DNA of 64,000 nt from Edwardsiella piscicida (GCF_001896205.1 NZ_MPNU01000001.1:2941467-3005466); one strand, 5' to 3'. Shown: positions 1 to 9,945, counted from the first letter of the stretch. The notes: generated by a model not told the origin, from the letters alone. A program made the numbers and translations.

Positions 1-332
1 CGCTCATTCAGCTCATACTGACGGTTAGCAAACAGCGCATCGGCGCGCTCGCGCAGGCACACCTCGCGCACCGTCCGCGCCTGGGCCGCATAGTCGTCCA
101 CGCTCAGGCAGTACAGCGGGATCTGGCGCTGCCCCAGCGCCTCCTGCAGCGCCGACAGATTCTGCCAGATAAACTGCGCCTGACGCGGCGCCATCTCCTG
201 CGCCAGCCACTGACGCGGCGTCGCCACATACAGCGCCACCACCCGCGCTCGGGCATCGGCACAGGCCGCGTGCAGCGCTCGGTTATCCGTCATGCGCAGA
301 TCGCTGCGCAGCCACACCACGTGCGTCCTCAT
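1..332 (-). CDS. phrB: Deoxyribodipyrimidine photolyase, N-terminal part (runs off the window)
   Basis: Only about the first 110 codons are present. The product begins MRTHVVWLRSDLRMTDNRAL, the typical start of the N-terminal alpha/beta photolyase domain that holds the antenna chromophore, and continues through APRQAQFIWQNL and ANRQYELNE. The family repairs cyclobutane pyrimidine dimers in the cytoplasm with FADH- and light; the FAD domain lies outside the window. The ATG is 8 bases after the stop of the upstream DUF523-DUF1722 gene, so the two are very likely co-transcribed, as ybgA-phrB are in E. coli. Identity rests on the N-terminal sequence and this linkage. Confidence 0.9.
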   Translation of the reverse strand, partial: MRTHVVWLRSDLRMTDNRALHAACADARARVVALYVATPRQWLAQEMAPRQAQFIWQNLSALQEALGQRQIPLYCLSVDDYAAQARTVREVCLRERADALFANRQYELNE

Positions 333-340
333 CGCGCCCC

Positions 341-1294
341 CTAATGGCCATAGCGCAGACGCAGAGCGTCCGGATAGGGGGAAAAATAGCGCTGCGACGC
401 CAGGTAATCGTCCGGGTACTCCCGCAGGTAGTGGTTGATCAGCGTCAGCGGCGCCAGCAGGGGCTGTACCCCCTGGCGATACTGTAGGATCAGCTGGCTC
501 AGCTCGGCACGCTGAGCAGGATTGAGGCGTGGGCTGAAGTAGCCCTGTACGTGCTGCAGCACATTGGTATGGTTACGGCGTGAGGCGGGCTGTCGCATCA
601 GCGCCATCAGCCGATGACGGTATTCTGTGGCAAACGCCGTCGTCGAAGGCCACTGGCCTATCTCCGCCACCATCCGCCCCAGCGCGCGGTAGGCGGGCTG
701 AGAGTGGGCCAGCAACAGCAGCTTATAGCGGCTGTGGAACGCCACCAGCGCCCCGCGGCTCAGCCCCGACGGCCACAGTTGGTTAAACTCGTGCAGCGCG
801 TATACTCGGGCAATAAAGTTCTCCCGCAGCGCGCCGTCGCTCAGGCGCCCATCCTCCTCGACCGGCAGCCAGGGCATCGCCGTCATCAGGGCGGCGGCGA
901 ACAATCCCACTCCGTTTTTACGCGCCTCGTGCGGCGTATACACCTTCACCCGCTCCATGCCGCAGCTGGGCGAGCGGGCGCAGAGGATAAACCCACACAG
1001 CGACTGCAGCTGCGGCAGCTGACGCGCGGCGAAATCCTCCATCGCCGCCGTATAGTCCAGCGTCGGATCCCGGCTGTTGACCAGCGCCACCGACGACGAC
1101 GCATCGTGGCGAATCAGGCGCAGCGCTGGGCGCGGCGACGGCAGGCCGATGCCCATCTCGGGGCACAGCGGCAGGAAGTGGAAAAACGGCGCCAGGGTAT
1201 CGGCGGCGAAGGCAAAGCGCCGGTGACCGCCGTCAAAGCGCACCGTCTGACCGAGCAGGCAGGCGCTGATCCCGACAGGAATGGCAGAAGACAT
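341..1294 (-). CDS. ybgA: DUF523 (TudS-like) - DUF1722 (YbgA) two-domain protein
   Basis: 317 residues. Residues about 5-150 are a DUF523 domain with the spaced cysteine motifs SACLLG (C12), LCPE (C44) and SPSCG (C111), plus C100 and C105. Relatives named TudS are thiouracil desulfurases that bind a [4Fe-4S] cluster through three such cysteines. Residues about 190-310 are DUF1722, the whole of E. coli YbgA, which has about 169 residues and lacks the DUF523 half. The gene sits 8 bases upstream of phrB in the same direction, which hints at a role in nucleobase or DNA damage metabolism. No function is proven for the fusion; the domain calls are confident, the role is inference. Confidence 0.85.
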   Translation of the reverse strand: MSSAIPVGISACLLGQTVRFDGGHRRFAFAADTLAPFFHFLPLCPEMGIGLPSPRPALRLIRHDASSSVALVNSRDPTLDYTAAMEDFAARQLPQLQSLCGFILCARSPSCGMERVKVYTPHEARKNGVGLFAAALMTAMPWLPVEEDGRLSDGALRENFIARVYALHEFNQLWPSGLSRGALVAFHSRYKLLLLAHSQPAYRALGRMVAEIGQWPSTTAFATEYRHRLMALMRQPASRRNHTNVLQHVQGYFSPRLNPAQRAELSQLILQYRQGVQPLLAPLTLINHYLREYPDDYLASQRYFSPYPDALRLRYGH

Positions 1295-1394
1295 GGCGTA
1301 CCCTCCGTTGTTCTATCCCCGTGACCACGAGGAGTCGGTACGCCAAGTGTAGATTGCCGAATGGGGTTTGCCAGGTATCGTGACGCGCACGGGC

Positions 1395-1595
1395 TCAGAA
1401 GAAGTCGGGCCGAACCTTTTCTGACTCCGCCAGCCACACCGGCTTGTCGCTGGTTTTCGACCAGACCCGGTGCAGATAGCTATAGAAGCGTGCCCGATCG
1501 TGACGCAGCAGCATCACGGGAAAGGCCAGGGTACCCACCAGAATCACGCCGCTGCGGCGCAGCCAGATACGCGGCCAGGAATAGCGCTGATACAT
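1395..1595 (-). CDS. ybfA: YbfA-family small membrane protein (DUF2517)
   Basis: 66 residues. The start ATG at 1595 is preceded by a strong AAGGAGG ribosome site; an in-frame extension further upstream lacks one. One hydrophobic segment (about residues 14-30, SGVILVGTLAFPVMLL) is followed by RARFYSYLHRVWSKTSDKPV, a block nearly identical to E. coli YbfA. The protein is of unknown function. It lies divergent from kdpFABC, as in E. coli. A terminator-like hairpin lies in its upstream region at 1644-1669. Confidence 0.85.
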   Translation of the reverse strand: MYQRYSWPRIWLRRSGVILVGTLAFPVMLLRHDRARFYSYLHRVWSKTSDKPVWLAESEKVRPDFF

Positions 1596-1643
1596 CGTGA
1601 CCTCCTTGCAAATACGTCCGCTGGCGCCGGCGCCGGGAGCGTC

Positions 1644-1669
1644 AAAAAACGGCCGAAAACGGTGGCCGA
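1644..1669 (-). terminator. Terminator-like hairpin upstream of ybfA
   Basis: Read on the minus strand, CGGCC and GGCCG pair around a 9-base loop (1650-1668) and are followed directly by six T (1649-1644). It lies about 50 bases before the ybfA start. A fair promoter (minus strand TTGATC at 1707-1702, 17 bases, TATGTT at 1684-1679) sits just upstream, so the hairpin would lie in the ybfA leader and could attenuate it. The stem is only 5 pairs and chance is possible. Confidence 0.3.
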
Positions 1670-1895
1670 AACAGCCCCAACATAGCCCCTGAGCGCACAA
1701 AGATCAAGCACACCTCCGACCACTTGTTGCGTCAGCGTACGCCGCAATGCGATAGAGGACAGCAACGATAATGCCGATCGCGCTGGCGCATCGTCAGGCG
1801 TGACGAGCGTTCACGACATGGGCGAGAGTCTCCTGGCTATCCTCCCCTTTCCCGCCGCACATCTAACGCACGGCGCGCCCCACGCCAGCCCCGCC

Positions 1896-1914
1896 ATTTT
1901 TATACTTTTTTTAC
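1896..1914 (+). promoter_or_regulatory. KdpE-binding site candidate in the kdpFABC promoter
   Basis: The run ATTTTTATACTTTTTTTAC matches what I recall of the T-rich element bound by phosphorylated KdpE just upstream of the E. coli kdpFABC promoter. It sits about 80 bases before the kdpF start in a region where flanking sequence is otherwise GC-rich. Regulation would be induction by K+ limitation through the KdpD/KdpE pair encoded downstream. Confidence 0.6.
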
Positions 1915-1994
1915 GGCGATGACGCCGCTTTTTGCCTCATTTATACCCGAGAGCGCCTATCTTGATACTGTCATCGCGCTAAAGGAGATAAAAA

Positions 1995-2084
1995 ATGACG
2001 CTGGGACTGATCGCCTGTGCCGTACTGGTGCTACTCCTGTTGGTTTATCTGGTGTATGCACTGTGGCATGCGGAGGACTTCTGA
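1995..2084 (+). CDS. kdpF: KdpF, small subunit of the K+-transporting ATPase
   Basis: 29 residues, [20 protein letters not shown] then YALWHAEDF: a single membrane helix, as expected for KdpF, which packs against KdpA and stabilises the KdpFABC complex. The ATG follows AAAGGAGAT at 1981-1989. Its TGA overlaps the kdpA ATG by one base (TGATG), so translation is coupled. Too short for most gene finders but well supported by composition, spacing and position. Confidence 0.9.
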   Translation: MTLGLIACAVLVLLLLVYLVYALWHAEDF

Positions 2085-3781
2085 TGTTTACCCATGCCTT
2101 GATGCTAATCGGTCTGCTGATGCTGCCGCTGCTGATCCTGGCCCCACCGCTGGGCAGCCTGCTGAGCCGCCTGATCGACGGCGAGCCGTACCGCGCCATG
2201 GCGCGTACGGAGAACGCCCTGTGGCGCCTGTGCGGCGTGACGCCCCATGAAATGGACTGGCGTCACTACCTGCTGGCCATCCTCGCCTTTAACCTGTTGG
2301 GGATCGTGCTGCTGTTCGCGCTGCTGATGGCGCAGGGGCTACTGCCCCTCAACCCTCAGGGATTCCCCGGCCTGCGCTGGGATCTGGCCCTCAATACCGC
2401 CGTCAGCTTTGTCACCAATACCAACTGGCAGGCCTACAGCGGCGAGAGCAGCCTGAGCTACCTCAGCCAGATGGCCGGACTCGGCGTACAAAACTTTCTG
2501 TCGGCGGCCAGCGGCATCGCCGTTTTGTTTGCCCTGATCCGCGCCTTCGCCCGCCACGCCGATCCGATGCTGGGCAATGCCTGGGTCGATCTGTGGCGCA
2601 TCACCCTGTATGTCCTGCTGCCGCTGTCGCTGCTGCTGAGCCTATTTTTTGTCAGTCAGGGCGTGCTGCAGAATTTTAGCGCCTATGTCAGCGTGGCACC
2701 GCTGGAGGGGGGCACACAGCTGCTGCCGATGGGACCGGTCGCCTCCCAGGAGGCCATCAAGCTGCTCGGCACCAACGGCGGCGGCTTTTTCGGCGCGAAC
2801 TCCGCTCACCCGTTTGAAAACCCGACCGCGCTGAGCAACCTGCTGCAGATGGTGGCGATCCTTCTGCTGCCGACCGCCCTGTGCTTCGCCTTTGGTCGCA
2901 GCGTCGGCGACAGCCGTCAGGGCCACGCCCTGCTGTGGACCATGTCGCTGATCTTTATCGTTGCCGCGGGCTCGGTGATGTACGCCGAGCTGCAGGGTAA
3001 CCCGCACCTGATGGCGCTGGGCGCCGACGACAGCGCCAACATGGAGGGTAAGGAGAGCCGCTTCGGCATCCTCTCCTCCGCCCTGTATGCCGTGGTCACG
3101 ACGGCGGCCTCCTGCGGCGCGGTGAACGCCATGCACGACTCCTTCACCGCCCTGGGCGGCATGGTGCCGATGTGGCTGATGCAGATAGGCGAGGTGGTCT
3201 TCGGCGGCGTAGGCAGCGGCCTGTACGGCATGCTGCTGTTCGTGCTGCTGACCGTCTTCATCGCCGGGCTGATGATCGGTCGCACCCCGGAGTACCTGGG
3301 GAAAAAGATCGGCGTCTATGAAATGAAAATGACCGCCCTGGCCATTCTGATCCCGCCGGCCCTGGTGCTCACCGGCAGCGCCATCGCGCTGCTGTGCGAC
3401 GCCGGACGCAGCGCGATCCTCAACCCGGGCGCCCACGGCTTCAGCGAGGTGCTGTACGCCTTCTCCTCCGCCGCCAACAACAACGGCAGCGCTTTCGGTG
3501 GCCTGAGCGTCAATACGCCGTTTTACAACCTGCTGCTGGCGCTGGCCATGCTGCTGGGACGCTTCGGGGTGATCGTGCCGGTCATGGCGATCGCCGGCGC
3601 GCTGGCGCTGAAAAAACGTCAGCCGGCGGGCAACGGCACGCTGCACACCCACGGCGCGCTGTTCGTCGGCCTGCTGGTGGGCACCATTTTGCTGGTGGGC
3701 GCCCTGACCTTTATTCCGGCGCTGGCCCTCGGCCCGCTGGCGGAACAGTTACAGATGACGCTGAGCGGCGTACGGCCATAA
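2084..3781 (+). CDS. kdpA: KdpA, K+-translocating subunit
   Basis: 565 residues, against 557 in E. coli. KdpA belongs to the superfamily of K+ transporters and carries the ion from the periplasm. About ten hydrophobic helices are visible, along with the repeated selectivity-filter signatures: [42 protein letters not shown] and [14 protein letters not shown]. The start at 2084 is chosen because it overlaps the kdpF stop and begins with the family N-terminus [20 protein letters not shown]; an open frame extends upstream but would cover kdpF in another frame. Followed after 17 bases by kdpB. Confidence 0.97.
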   Translation: MFTHALMLIGLLMLPLLILAPPLGSLLSRLIDGEPYRAMARTENALWRLCGVTPHEMDWRHYLLAILAFNLLGIVLLFALLMAQGLLPLNPQGFPGLRWDLALNTAVSFVTNTNWQAYSGESSLSYLSQMAGLGVQNFLSAASGIAVLFALIRAFARHADPMLGNAWVDLWRITLYVLLPLSLLLSLFFVSQGVLQNFSAYVSVAPLEGGTQLLPMGPVASQEAIKLLGTNGGGFFGANSAHPFENPTALSNLLQMVAILLLPTALCFAFGRSVGDSRQGHALLWTMSLIFIVAAGSVMYAELQGNPHLMALGADDSANMEGKESRFGILSSALYAVVTTAASCGAVNAMHDSFTALGGMVPMWLMQIGEVVFGGVGSGLYGMLLFVLLTVFIAGLMIGRTPEYLGKKIGVYEMKMTALAILIPPALVLTGSAIALLCDAGRSAILNPGAHGFSEVLYAFSSAANNNGSAFGGLSVNTPFYNLLLALAMLLGRFGVIVPVMAIAGALALKKRQPAGNGTLHTHGALFVGLLVGTILLVGALTFIPALALGPLAEQLQMTLSGVRP

Positions 3782-3798
3782 GGGAAGAGAGAGTTATC

Positions 3799-5865
3799 AT
3801 GAGTCATAAACAGCGTGCACTATTCGAACCGGCCCTGCTGAAAACGGCGCTGCGCGATGCGCTGCGCAAGCTGGATCCCCGCGTCCAGTGGCACAACCCG
3901 GTGATGTTCGTGGTCTACCTGGGCAGCCTGCTGACCAGCTTTATCTGGCTGATGATCCTGTGCGGCCAGACCGACGGCAGCGCCATCTTCACCGGCAGCC
4001 TGGCCCTGTGGCTGTGGTTTACCGTGCTGTTTGCCAACCTGGCCGAGGCGCTGGCCGAAGGACGCAGCAAGGCGCAGGCCGAGAGCCTGAAAGGGGTGAA
4101 GAAGAGCGGCTGGGCCAAACAGCTGTCGCAGGCGCAGTACGGCGCCCCGTGGCAGAAGGTGGCCGCCGAAAGCCTGCGCAAAGGCGACCTGGTTCTGGTC
4201 GAGGCGGGCGATACCCTGCCCTGCGACGGCGAGGTGCTGGAGGGCGGTGCATCGGTGGACGAAAGCGCCATCACCGGGGAGTCGGCGCCGGTGATCCGCG
4301 AGTCCGGCGGCGACTTCTCCTCAGTCACCGGCGGCACGCGAGTGCTCTCCGACTGGCTGGTGGTGCAGTGCAGCGTCAACCCCGGAGAAACCTTCCTTGA
4401 CCGGATGATCGCCATGGTTGAAAGCGCCAAGCGGCGCAAGACGCCCAACGAAATTGCGCTAACCATCCTGCTGATCGCCCTGACGATAATCTTTTTACTG
4501 GCCTGCGCCACTCTGTACCCCTTTTCGCTGTTCAGCGCACAGGTCAGCCAGATGGGAAGCCCGGTGACCGTGACCGTGCTGGTGGCGCTGTTAGTCTGCC
4601 TGATCCCCACCACCATCGGCGGCCTGCTGTCCGCCATCGGCGTCGCCGGCATGAGCCGAATGCTGGGCGCTAACGTGATCGCCACCAGCGGCCGGGCGGT
4701 CGAGGCCGCCGGGGATGTCGACGTCCTGCTGCTGGACAAGACCGGCACCATCACCTTGGGCAACCGCCAGGCCTCCGAGTTTCTGCCGGTCAGCGGCGTC
4801 AGCGAGCAGGCGCTGGCCAGCGCCGCGCAGCTGGCCTCCCTGGCGGACGAAACCCCGGAGGGACGCAGCATCGTAGTGCTGGCCAAGCAGCGTTTTAACC
4901 TGCGCGAGCGCGACCTGAACAGCCTGAACGCCACCTTCGTCCCCTTCTCCGCCCAGACCCGCATGAGCGGGGTCAACATCCAGGGCCGCATGATCCGCAA
5001 AGGCTCCGTCGACGCTATCCGCCGCTACGTCGAGTCCGCCAGCGGCCACTTCCCCCGCTCGGTGGAGGAGGCCGTCGAGCGCGTGGCGCGCAGCGGCGCC
5101 ACCCCGCTGGTGGTGGCGGAGGACGCCCGCATCCTCGGCGTCGTCGCGCTGAAGGATATCGTCAAGGGGGGGATCAAAGAGCGCTTCGCCGAGCTGCGGC
5201 GCATGGGGATCAAAACGGTGATGATCACCGGCGATAACCGCCTGACCGCCGCCGCCATCGCCGCCGAGGCGGGGGTAGACGACTTCCTGGCCGAGGCGAC
5301 GCCGGAGGCCAAGCTGGCGCTGATCCGCCAGTATCAGGCCGAAGGGCGTCTGGTCGCCATGACCGGAGACGGCACCAACGACGCCCCGGCGCTGGCCCAG
5401 GCCGACGTGGCGGTGGCGATGAACTCCGGTACCCAGGCGGCCAAAGAGGCCGGCAACATGGTCGATTTGGACTCCAACCCGACCAAGCTGATCGAGGTGG
5501 TGCACATCGGCAAGCAGATGCTGATGACGCGCGGTTCGCTGACCACCTTCAGCATCGCCAACGACGTGGCCAAGTACTTCGCCATCATCCCGGCCGCCTT
5601 TGCCGCCACCTACCCGCAGCTCAACCAGCTCAACGTGATGCACCTGAGCTCACCGGCATCGGCCATCCTGTCGGCGGTGATCTTCAACGCGCTGATCATC
5701 GTCTTCCTGATCCCGCTGGCCCTGCGCGGCGTCAGCTACCGCCCGCTGAGCGCCGGCGCGCTGCTGCGGCGTAACCTGTGGATCTACGGCGCCGGCGGCC
5801 TGCTGGTCCCCTTCGCCGGGATCAAGATTATCGATCTGTTTTTAACGCTGTGCGGCCTGGTCTAA
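3799..5865 (+). CDS. kdpB: KdpB, P-type ATPase catalytic subunit
   Basis: 688 residues (E. coli 682). It hydrolyses ATP to drive K+ uptake through KdpA. Visible P-type motifs are ITGES of the actuator domain (about residue 158), the phosphorylation site [10 protein letters not shown] with Asp near residue 313, and [20 protein letters not shown] of the hinge. Hydrophobic segments flank them. The start MSHKQRALF follows AGGGAAGAGAGAG, 17 bases after kdpA. The upstream open frame overlaps kdpA out of frame and is not the true N-terminus. Confidence 0.97.
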   Translation: MSHKQRALFEPALLKTALRDALRKLDPRVQWHNPVMFVVYLGSLLTSFIWLMILCGQTDGSAIFTGSLALWLWFTVLFANLAEALAEGRSKAQAESLKGVKKSGWAKQLSQAQYGAPWQKVAAESLRKGDLVLVEAGDTLPCDGEVLEGGASVDESAITGESAPVIRESGGDFSSVTGGTRVLSDWLVVQCSVNPGETFLDRMIAMVESAKRRKTPNEIALTILLIALTIIFLLACATLYPFSLFSAQVSQMGSPVTVTVLVALLVCLIPTTIGGLLSAIGVAGMSRMLGANVIATSGRAVEAAGDVDVLLLDKTGTITLGNRQASEFLPVSGVSEQALASAAQLASLADETPEGRSIVVLAKQRFNLRERDLNSLNATFVPFSAQTRMSGVNIQGRMIRKGSVDAIRRYVESASGHFPRSVEEAVERVARSGATPLVVAEDARILGVVALKDIVKGGIKERFAELRRMGIKTVMITGDNRLTAAAIAAEAGVDDFLAEATPEAKLALIRQYQAEGRLVAMTGDGTNDAPALAQADVAVAMNSGTQAAKEAGNMVDLDSNPTKLIEVVHIGKQMLMTRGSLTTFSIANDVAKYFAIIPAAFAATYPQLNQLNVMHLSSPASAILSAVIFNALIIVFLIPLALRGVSYRPLSAGALLRRNLWIYGAGGLLVPFAGIKIIDLFLTLCGLV

Positions 5866-5884
5866 ACGCCGCTCCAAGGAGAAG

Positions 5885-6508
5885 ATGATGGCGCTATCGC
5901 TGTTACGCCCCACCCTGATGATGATGCTGATCCTGACGCTGATCACCGGCGTCGCCTACCCGCTGCTGAGTACGGCGCTGGCGCAGCTGATGTTCCCCCA
6001 GCAGGCCAACGGCTCCCTGCTGCTGCGCGATGGCCATCCGGTGGGCTCTGCGCTGATCGGTCAATCATTCCAGCGCGACGACTACTTTTGGCCGCGCCCG
6101 TCGGCCACCGCCGAGCGTCCCTACAACGCCATGGCGTCGGGCGGTAGCAATCTGGCGGTCAGCAACCCGCTGCTGACCCAGACGCTGGCCGCGCGCGCCG
6201 AACGACTACGCCAGCGCGACGCGCAGGAGCCCGTCGGCGAGCCGATACCGGTCGATCTGCTCACCAGCTCCGCCAGCGGCCTCGACCCGGATATCTCGCC
6301 GCAGGCCGCCCATTATCAGGCGGCGCGGATCGCCACGGCGCGCGGCGTGCCCCCGGCGCTGATCGATGCCCTGATAGCCCAGAACACCGAGCCGCGCTGG
6401 CCGGCCTTTATCGGCCAGCCGACGGTGAACGTATTGAGGCTGAATCTGGCGCTGGATCGGCTATCATCGGATCCGGCGCTACGCCACCCCTCATCGCCCT
6501 CTGAATAA
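5885..6508 (+). CDS. kdpC: KdpC, accessory subunit of the K+-ATPase
   Basis: 207 residues, slightly longer than E. coli KdpC (190). One N-terminal membrane helix (MMLILTLITGVAYPLL, about residues 12-28) anchors a periplasmic domain containing the family sequence QSFQRDDYFWPRPSAT and, near residue 128, TSSASGLDPDISPQAAHYQ. The gene follows kdpB after 19 bases with AAGGAGAAG before tandem ATGs at 5885 and 5888; either may be used. KdpC raises the affinity of the pump and may help link KdpA and KdpB. Confidence 0.95.
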   Translation: MMALSLLRPTLMMMLILTLITGVAYPLLSTALAQLMFPQQANGSLLLRDGHPVGSALIGQSFQRDDYFWPRPSATAERPYNAMASGGSNLAVSNPLLTQTLAARAERLRQRDAQEPVGEPIPVDLLTSSASGLDPDISPQAAHYQAARIATARGVPPALIDALIAQNTEPRWPAFIGQPTVNVLRLNLALDRLSSDPALRHPSSPSE

Positions 6509-6517
6509 GGATACGTC

Positions 6518-9226
6518 ATGGTCGACGACGAACAACGCCCGGATCCGGACGCCCTGCTGGCCCAGGTCAACGAACCCGCGCGCGGCAGGCTCAAGGTCTT
6601 CTTCGGCGCCTGCGCCGGCGTCGGTAAAACCTACGCCATGCTGCAGGAGGCGCAGCGCCTGCGCGCTCAGGGGCTGGACGTGGCGGTCGGCGTCGTGGAA
6701 ACCCATGGCCGCAGCGAAACCGCCGCCCTGCTCGACGGGCTGGAGCTGCTGGCGCAAAAGCGGATCCACCACCGGGGACGCCAGATCCGCGAATTCGACC
6801 TCGACCGGGCGCTGGCGCGCGCCCCGGCGCTGATCCTGATGGATGAGCTGGCGCATACCAATGCCCCCGGCTCGCGCCACCCCAAGCGCTGGCAGGACGT
6901 CGAGGAGCTGCTGTCGGCCGGCATCGACGTGCTGACCACCGTCAACGTACAGCATCTGGAGAGCCTGAACGATATCGTTGGCAGCGTGACCGGCGTACAG
7001 GTGCGCGAAACGGTGCCGGACCGGCTGTTTGACGCCGCCAGCGAGGTCGTGCTGGTCGACCTGCCGCCGGACGACCTGCGCCAGCGTCTCAAGGAGGGCA
7101 AGGTCTATATTCCGGGTCAGGCCGAGCGCGCCATCGAGCACTTTTTCCGCAAGGGAAACCTGATCGCCCTGCGTGAGCTGGCCCTGCGCCGCACCGCCGA
7201 TCGGGTCGATGATCAGATGCGCGCCTTTCGCAGCGGCCCCGGCGGCAGCCGGGTCTGGCACACCCGCGATGCCCTGCTGCTGTGCATCGGCCAGTACGCC
7301 GACAATGATAAGCTGGTGCGCACCGCCGCCCGCCTGGCCGGTCGGCTGGGCTGCGTCTGGCACGCCGTCTACGTGGAGACGCCGCATCTGCACCGCCTGC
7401 CGGAAAACGAGCGGCGCACCATCCTGCGCAGCATGCGCCTGGCGCAGGAGCTGGGGGCGGAGACGGCCACCCTCTCCGATCCCACCCCGGAGCGCGCCAT
7501 CCTACGCTACGCCCGCGAACACAATCTGGGCAAAATTCTGCTGGGTCGCCGCCAGCGCGAGTCCCGGCGTCTACGCTGGCCCGGCGCCAGCTTCGTCGAC
7601 CGTCTGGCCCGCCTGGGCCCCGACCTCGACCTGCTGATCGTCGCCGTCGAGGATCGCCCCAGCGGCCCGCGGGAAAACGATCCGCGCCCGTTCGGCGAGA
7701 AGTGGCGGGTGCAGATCCAGGGGTTCCTGGTGGCCGCGGCGCTGTGCGCGCTGATCTCGCTGTGCGGCAAGCTGATGCTGCCCACCTTCGATCAGGTCAA
7801 TCTGGTGATGGTCTACCTGCTCGGCGTGGTGGTGGTGGCGCTGTTCTTTGGCCGCTGGCCGTCGGTTTTCTCCGCCTGCATCAGCGTCGCCAGCTTCGAT
7901 CTGTTCTTCGTGCAGCCGCAGTGGTCTTTCGCCGTCAGCGATGTTCAGTACCTGGTCACCTTTGGCGTGATGCTGATCGTCGGTATTCTGATCGGTAACC
8001 TCACCGCCGGCATGCGCTATCAGGCGCGGGTGGCGCGCTACCGCGAACAGCGCGCCCGCCACATGTATGAAATGTCCAAGGCGCTGGGCAACGCGTTGAA
8101 TCACGACGCGGTGGTACACAGCGCCTGCGCCTCCCTGAATCACAGCTTTGGCGCCCGCACCACGCTGCTGCTGCCGGACGGCGACGGCCTACTGCGTCCC
8201 CGCCACGGCGATGAGGCCGGGGTCACCAACGTCGATCTGGCCATCGCCCAGTGGTGTCTGGATCGCCGCCAGCCCGCCGGCGCCGGCACCGATACCCTGC
8301 CCGGCGTTCCCTATCAGCTGCTGCCGCTCTCCAGCGCCCAGAACACCTTTGGCGTACTGGCCATTGAGCCGACCAACCTGCGCCAGCTGATGGTGCCGGA
8401 GCAGCAGCGCCTGCTGCAAACCTATACCGTCATGATCGCCAACGCGCTGGAGCGCCTGCACCTGGCCCACAGCGCGGCGGCGGCCCGTCTGGAGGCCGAG
8501 CGAGAGCAGCTGCGCAACTCGCTGCTGGCCGCCCTCTCTCACGATCTGCGCACTCCGCTGACGGTGCTGTTCGGGCAGGCGGAGATACTGACGCTGGATC
8601 TGGCCAGCGAACGCTCGGCCCACGCCCCGCAGGCAGAGGAGATCCGTCAGCAGATCCTCAACACCTCCCGCCTGGTCAACAACCTGCTGGACATGGCCCG
8701 CATCCAGTCCGGCGGCTTCCGTCTGCGCAAGGCATGGCAGTCGCTGGAGGAGATCGTCGGCAGCGCCATCCATACGCTGGAGCCGATGCTGGCCGGCCAT
8801 CCCCTCGCCCTCAGCCTGCCGGCGGATCTGCCGCTGGTGAACTGCGACGGGGCGCTCATCGAGCGCGTCCTGCAGAATCTGCTGGAGAACGCGGGGAAAT
8901 ACGCCGGCAGCGCGGCCCGCATCGCCATCGGCGCGCGGGTCGGCGCCGACGGGCTCGAGGTGGAGATCAGCGACAGCGGGCCGGGGATTCCCGCCGACCA
9001 ACTGCCGCATATCTTCAACAAGTTTACCCGCGGCGATAAAGAGTCCGCCATTCCCGGCGTCGGCTTGGGGTTAGCGATTTGCCGTGCCATTATTGATATA
9101 CACGGTGGTAGAATCTGGGTCGAAAGCCCACCGCAGGGCGGCGCCCATTTTCACTTCACCCTGCCGCTGGAAACCGTGCCGGAGATCGACCCGGAAACCG
9201 ATGAGGAGATGACAGACAACCCGTGA
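6518..9226 (+). CDS. kdpD: KdpD, K+-limitation sensor histidine kinase
   Basis: 902 residues. Domains in order: N-terminal KdpD domain with Walker A GACAGVGKT (residues 30-38) and the DELAHTNAPGSRHPKRWQD region; a universal-stress-protein-like domain (about 250-370); four closely spaced membrane helices (about 400-500); a GAF-like region; then the kinase core with LSHDLRTPLTV (phospho-His at about 675), NLLENAGKY, DSGPGIP and GVGLGLAICRAI. It phosphorylates KdpE under K+ limitation. It starts 9 bases after kdpC, and its stop overlaps the GTG start of kdpE by 4 bases. Confidence 0.97.
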   Translation: MVDDEQRPDPDALLAQVNEPARGRLKVFFGACAGVGKTYAMLQEAQRLRAQGLDVAVGVVETHGRSETAALLDGLELLAQKRIHHRGRQIREFDLDRALARAPALILMDELAHTNAPGSRHPKRWQDVEELLSAGIDVLTTVNVQHLESLNDIVGSVTGVQVRETVPDRLFDAASEVVLVDLPPDDLRQRLKEGKVYIPGQAERAIEHFFRKGNLIALRELALRRTADRVDDQMRAFRSGPGGSRVWHTRDALLLCIGQYADNDKLVRTAARLAGRLGCVWHAVYVETPHLHRLPENERRTILRSMRLAQELGAETATLSDPTPERAILRYAREHNLGKILLGRRQRESRRLRWPGASFVDRLARLGPDLDLLIVAVEDRPSGPRENDPRPFGEKWRVQIQGFLVAAALCALISLCGKLMLPTFDQVNLVMVYLLGVVVVALFFGRWPSVFSACISVASFDLFFVQPQWSFAVSDVQYLVTFGVMLIVGILIGNLTAGMRYQARVARYREQRARHMYEMSKALGNALNHDAVVHSACASLNHSFGARTTLLLPDGDGLLRPRHGDEAGVTNVDLAIAQWCLDRRQPAGAGTDTLPGVPYQLLPLSSAQNTFGVLAIEPTNLRQLMVPEQQRLLQTYTVMIANALERLHLAHSAAAARLEAEREQLRNSLLAALSHDLRTPLTVLFGQAEILTLDLASERSAHAPQAEEIRQQILNTSRLVNNLLDMARIQSGGFRLRKAWQSLEEIVGSAIHTLEPMLAGHPLALSLPADLPLVNCDGALIERVLQNLLENAGKYAGSAARIAIGARVGADGLEVEISDSGPGIPADQLPHIFNKFTRGDKESAIPGVGLGLAICRAIIDIHGGRIWVESPPQGGAHFHFTLPLETVPEIDPETDEEMTDNP

Positions 9227-9912
9227 CAGCCGCCCCCATCACTATTCTGATCGTCGAAGACGAACAGGCTATTCGCCGCTTTGTGCGCGCCGCCCTGGAA
9301 AACGAAGGCTGGCGCGTCGCGGACGCCGATGGCCTGCAGCGTGGCCTGATCGAGGCCGCAACCCGCCAGCCGGATCTGATCATCCTCGATCTGGGGCTGC
9401 CGGACGGCGACGGCGTGGAGTTTATCCGCGATCTGCGCCGCTGGAGCGCCATTCCGGTGATCGTGCTCTCGGCGCGCTGCGATGAGGCCGACAAAGTTGA
9501 GGCCCTCGACGCCGGCGCCGAGGATTTTCTGAGCAAACCCTTCGGCGTCGCGGAGCTGCTGGCGCGAGTGCGGGTGGCGCTGCGGCGCCATACCCGCCAG
9601 CAGCAGGAGAGCCCGCTGGTCTGCTTCGCCGACGTCCAGGTGGATCTGCTGGCGCGCAGCGTCACCCGGCGCGGCGAGCGGCTGCACCTCACGCCGATCG
9701 AGTTTCGCCTGCTGGCCGAGCTTATCGCCAACAGCGGTAAGGTGCTGACCCAGCGCCAGCTGCTCAGCAGCGTCTGGGGACCCAACTACGTCGAGCACAG
9801 CCACTACCTGCGCATCTATATGGGACACCTGCGCCAGAAGCTGGAGGCCGAACCGGCCCGTCCGCGCCATCTACTGACCGAAACCGGCGTCGGCTACCGC
9901 TTTATGCCGTAG
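9223..9912 (+). CDS. kdpE: KdpE, response regulator (OmpR/PhoB type)
   Basis: 229 residues. The receiver domain carries VEDEQ near residue 11, the phospho-acceptor Asp at about 56 in IILDLGLPDG, and a conserved KPFG Lys. A winged-helix DNA-binding domain follows (LTPIEFRLLAELIANSGKVL to GVGYRFMP). It activates kdpFABC, probably through the T-rich element at 1896-1914. The start is GTG at 9223, overlapping the kdpD stop (GTGA), which implies coupled translation. Confidence 0.96.
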   Translation: MTAAPITILIVEDEQAIRRFVRAALENEGWRVADADGLQRGLIEAATRQPDLIILDLGLPDGDGVEFIRDLRRWSAIPVIVLSARCDEADKVEALDAGAEDFLSKPFGVAELLARVRVALRRHTRQQQESPLVCFADVQVDLLARSVTRRGERLHLTPIEFRLLAELIANSGKVLTQRQLLSSVWGPNYVEHSHYLRIYMGHLRQKLEAEPARPRHLLTETGVGYRFMP

Positions 9913-9945
9913 AGGACGAGTTCGCTTCTCCCCGGCGTTCCCCCA

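Noticed and set aside
2642-3652. Antisense open frame of 336 codons within kdpA
   Set aside because: Gln/His/Arg-rich low-complexity translation; the real gene on the other strand has full family motifs.
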